Positions 52,861 to 62,960 of a stretch of 64,000 nucleotides of DNA are shown one piece after another. A program made the translations under genes and the position numbers. The DNA is from Rhynchonema sp. JSB1_4. Its lineage: Eukaryota; Nematoda; Chromadorea; Monhysterida; Xyalidae. Under the pieces are notes generated by a model that was not told the origin of the DNA, ran no database searches, and saw only the letters and a list, made by a program, of their open reading frames with translations. The stretch lies in the NCBI GenBank assembly GCA_030248065.1, contig JASAMV010005752.1:1-64000 (forward strand), written 5' to 3'. Each line of letters opens with the position of its first letter. Position 1 is the first letter of the stretch.

Positions 52861-53896
52861 CAATCTTGTTGAAGGAGTTCAATGCCTGCAAGGCCACCAT
52901 CGGACAGATCAGAGATTTGGATCTGAGGTTGTTAATTTTTGGCAATGCTACAGGTTGCTTATAATATTTAACGTCTTATTCCAGTGTTGTGCAGGCAAAA
53001 CGTTTCCATTCGTGGAAACTAAGCGAGCGTACCGAAATCAATCACCCTGGGTATGTTCATTCAACCGTTTTTTTTACTTCTTCTACTCAATAAATGCATT
53101 TTAATCGTGATTTTGAGAATGTAATAGAACACCTTAATAACAGTATGCACAAATATTAAGATCGCACGTCGAGTCAACATGTGCCGATCTAATCAACCAA
53201 CCGCTGGACTTCAACGATTTTCACTTGGGCAGTGACACAGATCTCGATCAGATATTGTGCATATCTTTCGATTTTGAATAATTTTTTCGTCCTTTAGGTT
53301 TAATACTCCCATCCGTTTATTTTTTTTCAGGCAAGATCTATGTCAGAAGAACTCTGGAAACGATGCCGGTTACAAGGATATGCCTGTGTTGGCAGTGGAG
53401 GACATTTCATCTGTGTTGGGTCTGTGTCTAACACTCGTGTCTAACATAATGCTGTGCCTCACCTCCAGCTGAAATAAAAACTCTTAGGTGACACTGACAA
53501 GTCCGATGGTCAAAAACATGGTGTTCCACCGTCATCTGCGAATCAGCCGGTCAGCACGAATGTTCTTGATGCACCGTCAACTTCCGGTGCTCAGGTCTCT
53601 TTTGGCGAAGGTTTATTACGTTACCTAATTTATGTTCTCTACTTGTTTTCCATTTCCTCTCTACATTTTCAGAGCTCGCCTTTAAACCAACAAACCACGT
53701 TGTGAAGGCTGGCTTGGCATTGAGACAATCGGCATTGTTCAATCTCGAGGGCATTGACCCGATCACGACCGCTCTAAACGAAATTTTCCATGAACCAGAA
53801 TTCAATCGTATCTACCGACTAACTTTAACAATTTTGTCAGGTTTACTGATGGTTAAAAATTCGAGGGAGCAACAAAACCCAAGAGGTCTTCAATAG
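52861..53896 (+). CDS. Further plus-strand exons, unrecognised
   Basis: Open segments with splice-like borders: about 52875-53050 (FNACKATIGQIRDLDL, ERTEINHPG), about 53160-53280 (HVESTCADLINQPLDFNDF), about 53330-53420 (MSEELWKRCRLQGYAC), about 53490-53615, and about 53672-53896 (GLALRQSALFNLEGIDPI, ending at TAG 53896). They may be exons of one gene with the preceding feature or alternative ends. No family is recognised. Confidence 0.3.
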
Positions 53897-54113
53897 GAAA
53901 ATTTTACACTTAAAGCCTCCGAAGGCTCTATTCGGGGGATACAATATGCGGCATGTATGCGACACGTATCGTTGCAGGTCACATTGTGTCTTGCAAGGGT
54001 AGGCACCACATTGAGTGTGGATCGCATGATCGCACTTTTGAAAGGTTGGATCTCGAGAGAAGAAAGTACCACGTTACACATAAATTTAGTGGTGCACACG
54101 TGTATTTATTAGC

Positions 54114-54308
54114 ATGGTTTTCTATTTGGCCAGTTGTCTCAGAATGTTTACACTCGGTGTTGTCTGCGGGATTGGAATAGTACTTCTAAATGGCGGAGGA
54201 ATCAAATCACGATCTCAACAATCATTTGAGGTGACCTTTTGCTTTATGTTATTATGCTTTCTTTGGTGCGTGGTGTCCGCAGCCAGTTACATTGCTGACA
54301 TTCTGTGA
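54114..54308 (+). CDS. Small two-span membrane protein (64 aa)
   Basis: MVFYLASCLRMFTLGVVCGI begins a first hydrophobic span, a short GGGIKSRSQQS loop follows, and then a second span (FCFMLLCFLWCVVSAASYI). It has no recognised family. It lies at the right edge of element B, about 220 bp after the last exons. It is either a small viral-type membrane gene or a chance ORF. Confidence 0.3.
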   Translation: MVFYLASCLRMFTLGVVCGIGIVLLNGGGIKSRSQQSFEVTFCFMLLCFLWCVVSAASYIADIL

Positions 54309-54459
54309 ATGCTTGCGTAACTATGTAGATGACGGAGCTCTGCCTGAAGTATATATTCTCTTAGTCGCTTAGTATTTTAATACAGAACTTCTTCAATTTA
54401 TTGCGACGGGGCTGACATTGTCTAAGCAATGGGGGTAAACACGCACAGACTTAGTTGGT

Positions 54460-55240
54460 GGGTCAACCAGTGGTTAACAAAAAAAATTTTTTGATGAAAC
54501 CCCATTTTTGAAATTTTTTAATTTAAAAAATTGATTCCAGCCAAAAACTGCCCGAAACGAAAATAATTAACGCTAAAAAAAAAGCGGCATTTTCCTCCAT
54601 AACTTGTACTAAGTGTATATAAAACACCGGTGACACGAAAACAATAATAAACAATGGTAAATAAGTGCCAACAGTAGTCAGATACACACATGCACACTTC
54701 CCCAGGTGGTACGGGTGCCTTGGTGTGGCTTTGTGACATTCAAGGAGGCAAATGTGGTGAAATTGTTACCTCTTGGTACACGACCAATGCAAATCTTTGA
54801 CAAACAGTGCAACATTATAGTGAATACCACACCCAATCACTGCTTTCGTGTTTGTTGAATGGATAAGTGCATGCCCACCCGTCACATGTACGTGTGTAAT
54901 CATATGAGAGGCCAAGTGAGCGCGTGCACTACGTCTAGATGCTGTGATCCTCCAAGCCACACCACGAAACATATGGACACGGCAGGGGTTGAACCTGCGT
55001 CTTCCGGCTGTTCTAACCAACTGAACTACGCGTCCGTCTGGCTGGCGTGCTTGAGCGTGCTCTTATACCTATGCAGCACCAAACGACTGCACGAACAAGG
55101 TATAACGTGTAACGCACAATAGCGCGTATACACACACAGCCTCAGTCAGTGTAACACACACTACTTCACGGGCTGTAGCACAGGTCAACGGATGACCACG
55201 ATCACACCACCTCCCCTTTTACGAAAGGTTCGGCCTCGAA
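54460..55240. repeat. Left copy of diverged direct repeat flanking tRNA-like array
   Basis: Bases 54465-54950 resemble 57205-57705 (shared TGGTTAA-AAAAA, CCAAAA-CTGCCC, GTGTTCTAAGTG-like, GTCATATGAGAGGCC). Bases 54950-55240 are almost identical to 56598-56886. The whole segment brackets the tRNA-like tandem units. Confidence 0.7.
54975..55035 (-). other. Truncated tRNA-like sequence
   Basis: Acceptor GGACGCG/CGTGTCC, D-arm GTTCAGTTGGTTAGAAC and T-arm GCAGGTTCAACCCCTGC are intact. Only 11 bases lie between the arms, so the anticodon arm is largely deleted. An identical copy is at 56619-56679. Confidence 0.55.
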
Positions 55241-55446
55241 CCGACACTCTCTGTGAACCAGCGCAACGTGGCCCACAAGGAACTACGCACAAACGTACGC
55301 AAATCAACTTGTGTCCCGCCCACACGTAGCGCCACCTCCCCCTCTCAGAAGGTCTGACCCCAGACCGGCTCCTTGGCCGCAACTGCGGGTTGGTTCACTT
55401 GTCGGGCTCACCAATTGTGAACTCTGAACCGCCACACCAAACGTAT

Positions 55447-55528
55447 GCTCCCGGAAGGACTCGAACCTCCGACCTCCCAGCCACCAGGCCTGGATAGCCA
55501 GTTGCTCTACCAACTGAGCTACGGGAAC
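55447..55528 (-). other. tRNA-like sequence, unit 1
   Basis: Acceptor GTTCCCG/CGGGAGC, D-arm GCTCAGTTGGTAGAGC and T-arm GGAGGTTCGAGTCCTTC are complete, with A and B boxes. The middle is 33 bases with the palindrome CCAGGCCTGG in place of a standard anticodon arm. It could be an intron-bearing or class II-like tRNA, or a tRNA-derived repeat. Confidence 0.5.
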
Positions 55529-55837
55529 GCGGTCTGGCTGCGGTTCAGAATCACTCATAAACCCAACGCACGCACGCTCAATACACAGTGCACCGCAGCA
55601 CACACACATAATACCGGTCCGTTCGTTATACGCCTCGACGCGTATGGGTGTGTGTCTATTCGCCAGACCACATCACCTCCCGTTCTCGGAAGTTCCGACC
55701 GCGGAACACAACGTCACGCACCCTCCTCCACTCGAGAAGGTTCCGTTCGTTTCATCCGACCCGGCTCCACGCCGCTATCGGACTATCACGTCATCGGCTC
55801 ACCACTTGTGATCCCTGAACCGCCACACCAAACGTAT

Positions 55838-55919
55838 GCTCCCGGAAGGACTCGAACCTCCGACCTCCCAGCCACCAGGCCTGGATAGCCAGTTGCTCTA
55901 CCAACTGAGCTACGGGAAC
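55838..55919 (-). other. tRNA-like sequence, unit 2
   Basis: Identical to the unit 1 copy across the 82 bases as read. Confidence 0.5.
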
Positions 55920-56226
55920 GCGGTCTGGCTGCGGTTCAGAATCACTCATAAACCCAACGCACGCACGCTCAATACACTGTGCACCGCAGCACACACACAT
56001 AATACCGGTCCGTTCGTTATACGCCTCGACGCGTATGGGTGTGTGTCTATTCGCCAGACCACATCACCTCCCGTTCACGGAAGTTCCGACCGCGGTACAC
56101 AACGTCACGCACCCTCCTCCACTCGAGAAGGTTCGGTTCGTTTCATCCGACCCGGCTCCAAGCCGCTATCGGACTATCACGTCGGGCTCACCACTTGTGA
56201 ACTCTGAACCACCTCACCAAACGTAT

Positions 56227-56308
56227 GCTCCCGGAAGGACTCGAACCTCCGACCTCCCAGCCACCAGGCCTGGACAGCCAGTTGCTCTACCAACTGAGCT
56301 ACGGGAAC
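56227..56308 (-). other. tRNA-like sequence, unit 3
   Basis: One base differs from units 1 and 2 (GACAGCC for GATAGCC on the plus strand), within the unusual central arm. Confidence 0.5.
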
Positions 56309-56618
56309 GCGGTTTGGCTGCGGTTCAGAATCACTCATAAACCCAACGCACGCACGCTCAATACACAGTGCACCGCAGCACACTCACACATAATACCGGT
56401 CCGTTCGTTATACGCCTCGACGCGTATGGGTGTGTGTCTATTCGCCAGACCACATCACCTCCCGTTCTCGGAAGTTCCGACCGCGGAACACAACGTCACG
56501 CACCCTCCTCCACTCGAGAAGGTTCGGTTCGTTTCATCCGACCCGGCTCCAAGCCGCTATCGGACTATCACGTCGGGCTCACCAATTGTGATTCTCCAAG
56601 CCACACCACCAAACATAT

Positions 56619-56679
56619 GGACACGGCAGGGGTTGAACCTGCGTCTTCCGGCTGTTCTAACCAACTGAACTACGCGTCC
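56619..56679 (-). other. Truncated tRNA-like sequence, second copy
   Basis: Same deletion of the anticodon arm as at 54975-55035, so the loss came before the duplication. Confidence 0.55.
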
Positions 56680-57000
56680 GTCTGGCTGGCGTGCTTGAAC
56701 GTGCTCTTATACCTATGCAGCACCAAACGACTGCACGAACAAGGTATAACGTGTAACGCACACTAGCGCGTATACACACACAGCCTCAGTCAGTGTAACA
56801 CACACTACTTCACGGGCTGTAGCACAGGTCAACGGATGACCACGATCACACCACCTCCCCTTTTACGAAAGGTTCGGCCTCGAACCGATAACGAGGCGTA
56901 TAACGAACTGACCGGTATTATGTGTGTGTGCTGCGGTGCACTGTGTATTGAGCGTGCGTGCGTTGGGTTTATGAGTGATTCTGAAACGCAGCCAGACCGC

Positions 57001-57082
57001 GTTCCCGTAGCTCAGTTGGTAGAGCAACTGGCTATCCAGACCAGGTGGCTGGGAGGTCGGAGGTTCGAGTCCTTCCGGGAGC
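57001..57082 (+). other. tRNA-like sequence, inverted unit 4
   Basis: Same 82-base sequence as units 1-3 but on the plus strand, with CCAGACCAGG instead of CCAGGCCTGG. The change leaves a CTGG/CCAG stem with loop CTATCCAGA. It lies in a short inverted copy of the spacer (56890-57110). Confidence 0.5.
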
Positions 57083-57204
57083 ATACGTTTGGTGTGGCGG
57101 TTAAGAGTTCACAATGCCGCAAAACAACGATTATGGCCCCCGATACAATAGAGTACACTAACCGCCGCGACCTAGGTACACTAGTACAGTAATCGCCGCC
57201 GCAG

Positions 57205-57705
57205 GCAGTGGTTAATAAAAAAATCTTATTCGAGCCCCATTTAACAATTTTTTTAATTAACAAAAATAAATTTTATTAAATCCAAAATCTGCCCATCACG
57301 ATAAAGAAATGAGCGAACAAGTACAAAATAGGGGTATTTTTGTTACATAATGTGTTCTAAGTGCATCTAAAGGACAGGTGATACGAAAACCATGCTATCC
57401 AGTGGTTGATAAGTACCAACCATAGTCAGGTACACAGCTGTACCATGTGGTGTACCACAGCTGTACCATCCGCATGTGGTGCGGGTGTGATGGCATGGCT
57501 TTCTGATGTTCGGGATGGGTACTTTGGGTGACATTGTTGCGTCTCGGTACACAACCAATGCAAATAAGCTGCACATAGTGTGAAATTAGTGTGAATATTA
57601 CATCGAATCACCCCTTTCGGGTCCGGGGCATGGATAAATGAATGCCCACCCAGCCACATGTGCGTGTGTAGTCATATGAGAGGCCCTGTGTGTGTGTGCA
57701 CTATG
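57205..57705. repeat. Right copy of diverged direct repeat
   Basis: Partner of 54465-54950 with about 70-75% identity by eye. It is followed by a low-complexity GGCAAA-rich stretch near 57840-57880. No gene is supported. Confidence 0.6.
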
Positions 57706-58870
57706 TCTATACGCCACAAAACAACGATTATGGCACCCAATGCACCCATGGTAGGTTCAGGTGATATCAACAGTAGCAATTTTTATGCAAAAAATAGCAC
57801 TTTTAGAGCAAAAAGATTCGAAAATTTTCAAGCAAAGCAAAAATTCAAAGGCAAAAAGGCAAAGGCAAAGGCAAAAGCAAAAAAATTTCAATGCAAAAAT
57901 TTTCGAATTTCGAAAGAATATTACAATTTTTTTTAAACTTTGGAAAGAAATTGTTTCTTAAAAAAAAATTTAAAAAAATTTAAAAAAAACCACTGTCCCC
58001 AGGTACACTAACCGCCCCAGTTTTTGCCAAGAATTTTTAGGTTGATGTTGTTAAAAGTCGCCAAAATACCCTTTTTATGGAGAATTTTTTTCCAATAAGG
58101 GGCAGAAAAAGGTCAAATTTCCGACCTAAAAAAACAGCAATTTTTTCGGGACTCTGAAACGGCCCACCTGTGTAGCTCCACGGAGCCACAAAATTGCATG
58201 TGTCACAGCATATAGATCTGGCAGAAATTAGTGCATATTTTGTAAATATTAGATAATTTGACCCTTTTAGACCACAAAATGGCCTCTTTGGCACTAAAAT
58301 CAACACTTTTGGTTGATGTCGCGCGGTAGACATAGATATAGCTGGGTTTGGGTGTAGATTTTTTCGGTAGATATACATAGATAGCTGACCCAATTGCTCA
58401 AAAATTTCATCAGTGGCAAGAAGTGTACCAGTGCAACTGTTGCAATAATATCCACCCTCACGTGCACAACCGGCAAATGAATGAGCAGCAGTGTTGTATG
58501 TACTCTGGACGGAGTTGGATACCTACTTTACCGGGCTCAGAGATAGGGATACATTCAGTACCAGAGCCGATGGCCTGGGGGTTATGTACCTAAGCAGGTG
58601 GGGGGGCTGGTTTTTTGGCTTAAAAATTGTAGTTCTTATATATCTGGAATCGAGTGAAAACGCGTAGCATTTGTGGATGTTTTGAGATAAAAACCATTGA
58701 TTTTACACTAATTTTGGCCATTTTCGGAAAAATTTTCACTTTTTTGGCAAAATCGGGGGAACCTAATGTACCGGGGAGAAAATCTGGGGATACCTACTGT
58801 ACCATGCCAAAAATTGGGGGGGACTACCCCAACCCCCCACCACAGCTCCAACACTAATAAGCAGATGAGT
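57706..58870. other. No gene seen; A/T-rich and degenerate sequence
   Basis: Contains AGGCAAAGGCAAAGGC-type runs, poly-A/T tracts near 57930-57990 and G/C tracts near 58600 and 58820. Open frames are short and compositionally biased. Confidence 0.5.
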
Positions 58871-59000
58871 AGTAAGGGGGGCATAATTGGTTGCACATTG
58901 GCCGGTGACCCAGAATTGGTTGCAAAGGGGAAATGACCCAATGTTGGTTACACTGTAGTGGGGAGGTTAGGCGTAAGCCAAAGGATGTCCGGGAACCCGG

Positions 59001-59076
59001 AATTGGTTGCAGTGACCCATAATTGGTTGCAGTGACCCAAAATTGGTTGCAGTGACCCACAATTGGATGCAGTCTG
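59001..59076. repeat. 20-bp tandem repeat
   Basis: Four units of AATTGGTTGCAGTGACCCAN, with degenerate related units from 58886. Confidence 0.85.
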
Positions 59077-59099
59077 TGTGACGTGTATTAGCAAGGCCG

Positions 59100-59300
59100 T
59101 CCATCGTGTACGTGCAACTGAATGCTTATTGGCTGCCGCAGCGTGCTTAGTGTTGTTTTTCACGTGTATCGGCTGCGCCCTACATCGTGTACGTGCAACT
59201 GAATGCTTATTGGCTGCCACAGCGTGCTAGTGTTGTTTTTTATGTGTATCGGCTGCGCCCTACATCGTGTATGTGTCATTTGCTGGCGCAGCGTGCGGGA
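59100..59300. repeat. 80-bp tandem repeat
   Basis: Copies start with CATCGTGTACGTGCAACTG at about 59102 and 59182, and a diverged third at 59261. Shared motifs are ATTGGCTGCC and GTGTATCGGCTGCGCCCTA. Confidence 0.8.
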
Positions 59301-59998
59301 CGTGTTTCTTAATGCCGGCCATCGCTTTTTATGCGCGCGGGCTGTGTTTTATGTAACCGGCAAACGTTTTTGCAAACCGGCACATGCGCGCGGCACAATT
59401 ATACCCCCAATAATGCTTTGCCAGTGTACTTTTTCATGCGCGCAACGTGTTTTTTAATGGGCGCTCAGCGAAGAGGGATCTGGGAATCAGGCTTGGTTTT
59501 GAAGACCAAACAGCACCTCAGCTCATCATCGCGCCACACGACTAAATTCGAACTTCCGACGACCTAGCGGTCATAATAGCCGGACGCGCGCTGACGCGGG
59601 GTCGTTGCGGCCAGACGAGCGCGTTCGTCCACGGCGTACGTGGCCTCGGTCTGGATCATAGCACTGAAGGTCGCACCCAGCGCACATCAACTGTCGGTTT
59701 TGCTGAACAATCTCCGCAATGCAGGGCAAACGCGCCCGAATGAACTCGAGACGCATGCGCTGTTGGGTCGCAAGAGTGGACTGCATGGCGTGCACGATAA
59801 CAAGATGACAATTTGAGAATTTGAAAAGCGAGAAAAGTTGATAACCAAGTTGATTCAGATTTCCGCAAAGGAAACCTAGCACACGTGCCGATTCACTAGA
59901 CACACACACGGTGTGCCACAGAGGACGCGGGCGCACAACAGCACACTACACGCGCCTCCCACACATATTGCATACTTCCTGAATGAGGGCCAGCGCAC
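59301..59998. other. No gene supported
   Basis: About 700 bp of single-copy sequence. A 121-codon minus-strand frame at 59571-59936 has no recognisable features and an average composition; it is left uncalled. Confidence 0.4.
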
Positions 59999-60261
<263 letters not shown>

Positions 60262-60298
60262 CACCAAATGGCACATGCCTGCATGAAAGACTGTACTT

Positions 60299-60332
60299 AT
60301 ACAGTGGCGGCCAAAAGTGTTCGAACTCTTAT
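60299..60332 (+). mobile_element. Tc1/mariner-type TIR end
   Basis: TACAGTGGCGGCCAAAAGTG followed by TTCGAACTCTT is very close to the CAGTG-x-TGGCCAAAAGTAT ends of Tc1-like transposons and is preceded by TA. No opposite end or transposase is seen, so it is a lone end. Confidence 0.55.
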
Positions 60333-60398
60333 GCTGCTGTAATGTAAATGCCTGCCATTACAAGCGCTGAAAAGTGTGGTGTTCTTTGACGAGCTTAA

Positions 60399-60407
60399 TA
60401 TAAAAAG
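60399..60407 (+). promoter_or_regulatory. TATA box for dUTPase-fold gene
   Basis: TATAAAAAG lies 46 bp before the ATG at 60453, a spacing like those of the viral-type genes at 10265 and 31824. Confidence 0.5.
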
Positions 60408-60452
60408 CGAGCGTATGCTTACTCATGCGTCACGTTTGAGAGCGGCCCCTAT

Positions 60453-60959
60453 GTGGAATTTCAGCCCTCCGACCACATTTTGGATATAATGGCCAGTATT
60501 TTAGACGCTCAGTTAGTTGGCACCTTCAATGGCACCTTGATGACCCATTGTCCATCAGAACAAGAAGTGACCGTTCCGTTGTGCCCCATTGGGCGACAAC
60601 TAACACCGGAAGCATCTGTGTGTCTAATCGCGCTTGGTGGGAACATAAAGATCACATTGTTGCAGACAAAGACAAAAAATGTCCTACCGCTTAGTTTTGT
60701 CCCGTATTTTTTGAATCCTGGTAGCATTCTTGTCTTAACCTACGAAACGGCACAGAACTGGGTCACTCAAATGGCCATGAATGCTAGCGGCGCAATGTTG
60801 TTAGTGTTTTCAGACACCACAAAAAAAACAATAAACAGTCGTGTTTACATCGCTGCATATTTAAAGGCAGAAATATTTTGTGTGTTACAAAATCTTAGCA
60901 ACAGCTCGTTCTCAGTTCGCAAAGGCATGCGTGTGGCTCAGCTTATTATTCATATTTAA
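60453..60959 (+). CDS. dUTPase-fold protein, probably inactive
   Basis: A 168-codon frame whose end, AEIFCVLQNLSNSSFSVRKG with MRVAQLIIHI, matches the trimeric dUTPase pattern (E-x-x-V-x-L-x-N...F-x-V-x-x-G-x-R-x-A-Q-L-I). Earlier strands (LGGNIKITLLQTKTKN) fit the beta barrel. The catalytic Asp-Tyr segment (GVID-x-x-Y-x-G) is replaced by SRVYIAAYLKA and no C-terminal glycine-rich motif is present, so hydrolysis of dUTP is unlikely. Viral proteins often reuse this fold for other tasks. It stands alone between the CA run and a satellite, with its own TATA box. Confidence 0.5.
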   Translation: MEFQPSDHILDIMASILDAQLVGTFNGTLMTHCPSEQEVTVPLCPIGRQLTPEASVCLIALGGNIKITLLQTKTKNVLPLSFVPYFLNPGSILVLTYETAQNWVTQMAMNASGAMLLVFSDTTKKTINSRVYIAAYLKAEIFCVLQNLSNSSFSVRKGMRVAQLIIHI

Positions 60960-61142
60960 TATTCATTTATTATTCATATTTGCACATTGATCTGATCAAC
61001 GATCAAGACTTCCAGCCTGAAACATCTAGTCGCGGAGAAGGTTGCTTGGAATGCGCGGGTCAGTCACAGGGAAAAATCCAATGTCTAGGACTGGAAAGGT
61101 CTGTCCCAGGCAATTGTAGGCATATCTATAAGCATATAAATG

Positions 61143-61182
61143 CCTTTCCGGACCTTTCCGGACCTTTCCATACCTTTCCACA
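61143..61182. repeat. 10-bp CCTTTCCGGA tandem repeat
   Basis: Four units, the last two changed to CCTTTCCATA and CCTTTCCACA. Flanked by CTAGGTCC(A/G)TCTAGGCA pairs near 61202 and 61240. Confidence 0.75.
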
Positions 61183-61403
61183 GCTCACATGCGAGAATGT
61201 CTAGGTCCATCTAGGCACTCTCAGCAGCCTGCCCAAAATCTAGGTCCGTCTAGGCAGCCAGACCCACTAAACGACTGGGGCACCAGTACCATTGGTGCTG
61301 GGAAGCCTCGGATACAGTTTTGAACTAGTACAGATGGGGCGCAGATGCCTAGTAGACGTTTGGGTACTCGTGTGGTTGGTGCACAGAAGCCTTGTACATA
61401 GTC

Positions 61404-62325
61404 GGGCACTTATTGTGTAAGAATCATGCAACACCGGCCTAATAAGACAAATTAGGACTCTATCAGCCTAGCCAGGTTGGAGGGTTACGACGTTAAAAAG
61501 CTGACGTCATTCTTATGTGCATGGTGCACTTATTGTGTAAGAATCATGCAACACCGGCCTAATAAGACAGATCATTGCTTTATTAGCCCAGCCAGGTTGG
61601 CGGGCTACGATGTTAAAAAGCTGACGTCATTCTCGTGTGCATGGTACACTTATTGTGTAAGAATCATGCAACACCGGCCTAATAAGACAGATCAGGGCTC
61701 TATTAGCACAGCCAGGTTGGCGGGTTACGATGTTAAAAAGCTGACGTCATTCTTGTGTGCATGCTGCACTTATTGTGTAAGAATCATGCAACACCGGCCT
61801 AATAAGACAGATCAGGGTTCTATTAGCCCAGCCAGGTAGGCGGGTTACGATGTTAAAAAGCTGACGTCATTCTTGTGTGCATGCTGCACTTATTGTGTAA
61901 GAATCATGCAACACCGGCCTAATAAGGCAGATCAGGGCTCTATTAGCCCAGCCAGGTAGGCGGGTTACGATGTTAAAAAGCTGACGTCATTCTTGTGTGC
62001 ATGGTACACTTACTGTGTAACAATCATGCAACACCGGCCTAATAAGACAGATCAGGGCTCTATTAGCCCAGCCAGGTTGGCGGGTTACGATGTTAAAAAG
62101 CTGACGTCATTCTTGTGTGCATGGTACACTTACTGTGTAACAATCATGCAACACCGGCCTAATAAGACAGATCCGGGCTCTATTAGCCCAGCCAGGTTGG
62201 CGGGTTTCGATGTTAGAAAGCTGACGTCATTCTTGTGTGCACGGTGCACTTATTGTGTAAGAATCATGCAACACCGGCCTAATAAGACAGATCTGAGCTC
62301 TATTAGCCCAGCCAGGTTGGCGCAC
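61404..62325. repeat. 120-bp tandem array, CRE palindrome in each unit
   Basis: Eight starts spaced exactly 120 bp (61407, 61527 ... 62247) with CACTTATTGTGTAAGAATCATGC, AACACCGGCCTAATAAGACAG and GTTAAAAAGCTGACGTCATTC cores. TGACGTCA recurs at 61502, 61622, 61742, 61862, 61982, 62102 and 62222. The plus-strand frames through it are repeat-derived. Confidence 0.9.
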
Positions 62326-62960
62326 AGGACCGTCCGGTACTTCTGGTGCTTCTTCAATGAACGCTTCCTTTTCATACGTTTCACGGACACCGTCAATGGC
62401 TTGTCTCAATTCTTCGTTGGCTTCCAATTTCTTACCTTGACTTTTCAACTGTGCCAGCGACAACGCATAATGATCAGGCACATTCGGTGGATCCTCTTTT
62501 CAAGGGAATCCGACTGCAATTGAACCGTTCGGCAGCATTTTCATCGTATCACGAAATTTTTGAAGTGCTTTCTCATCTTGCACTTCCAGTGGGTCATCAC
62601 GAATACCAATCAGATCAAGTGCCCACAACGACTCTTCGCTGAAACGTGGTTTCGTTGGGTTCGGCTCGGATAACACAAACATTTCTTCTTCGATTGGTCT
62701 GGCCAGCACATTGTACACGAACACTGACTGTGCTGCCGTCTGCACAACCGTTTCGGACGAATATTCATCTCCGGTCAGAATCGGACCCAAAGTCGTGTGA
62801 ACCAACAGCAGACCTGAGGGCAACTTCACCGGTTTCTCGGGCAAAATGAACTGCTAGAAATAGTCTATCCCAATTGTGATGTCTGGCTCGTTCGTGGCTG
62901 TACCTGTCGGAATTTGTGACAGTTCTTATTTCTGCAGTGAGTCTCCCAAACCTCAATACC
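62326..62960 (-). pseudogene. pol: BEL/Pao pol fragment (protease end and start of RT region)
   Basis: Minus strand, from 62930: a retroviral-protease-like end (PDITIGIDYF) is followed by an in-frame TAG near 62857. It continues with KLPSGLLLVHTTLGPILTG, and then SEESLWALDLIGIRDDP and FRDTMKMLPNGSIAVGFP (62600-62500), which mark the BEL/Pao protease-RT junction. A frame change near 62490 leads to PDHYALSLAQLKSQGKKL. The copy joins the 120-bp array at 62325 and has no RT core, so it is dead. Confidence 0.7.

Larger units (their letters stand above)
55445..56597. repeat. 391-bp tandem units, each with a tRNA-like core
   Basis: Three units start at about 55445, 55836 and 56225 (spacing 391 and 389). 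Each has a minus-strand tRNA-like sequence followed by shared spacer with GC-rich hairpins (for example GGAAGTTCCGACCGCGG and TCCACTCGAGAAGGTTC). Open frames through them repeat the same peptide and are not genes. Confidence 0.85.

Noticed and set aside
55304..57192. Repeated 70-147 codon ORFs with GLEPPTSQPPGLDSQLLYQL-type peptides
   Set aside because: They are translations of tRNA-like sequences and their spacers, repeated with the 391-bp unit.
61477..62523. Long plus-strand ORF with repeating TYCVRIMQHRPNKTD-type peptides
   Set aside because: It follows the 120-bp satellite, which happens to be open in one frame; stops appear at random in some units.
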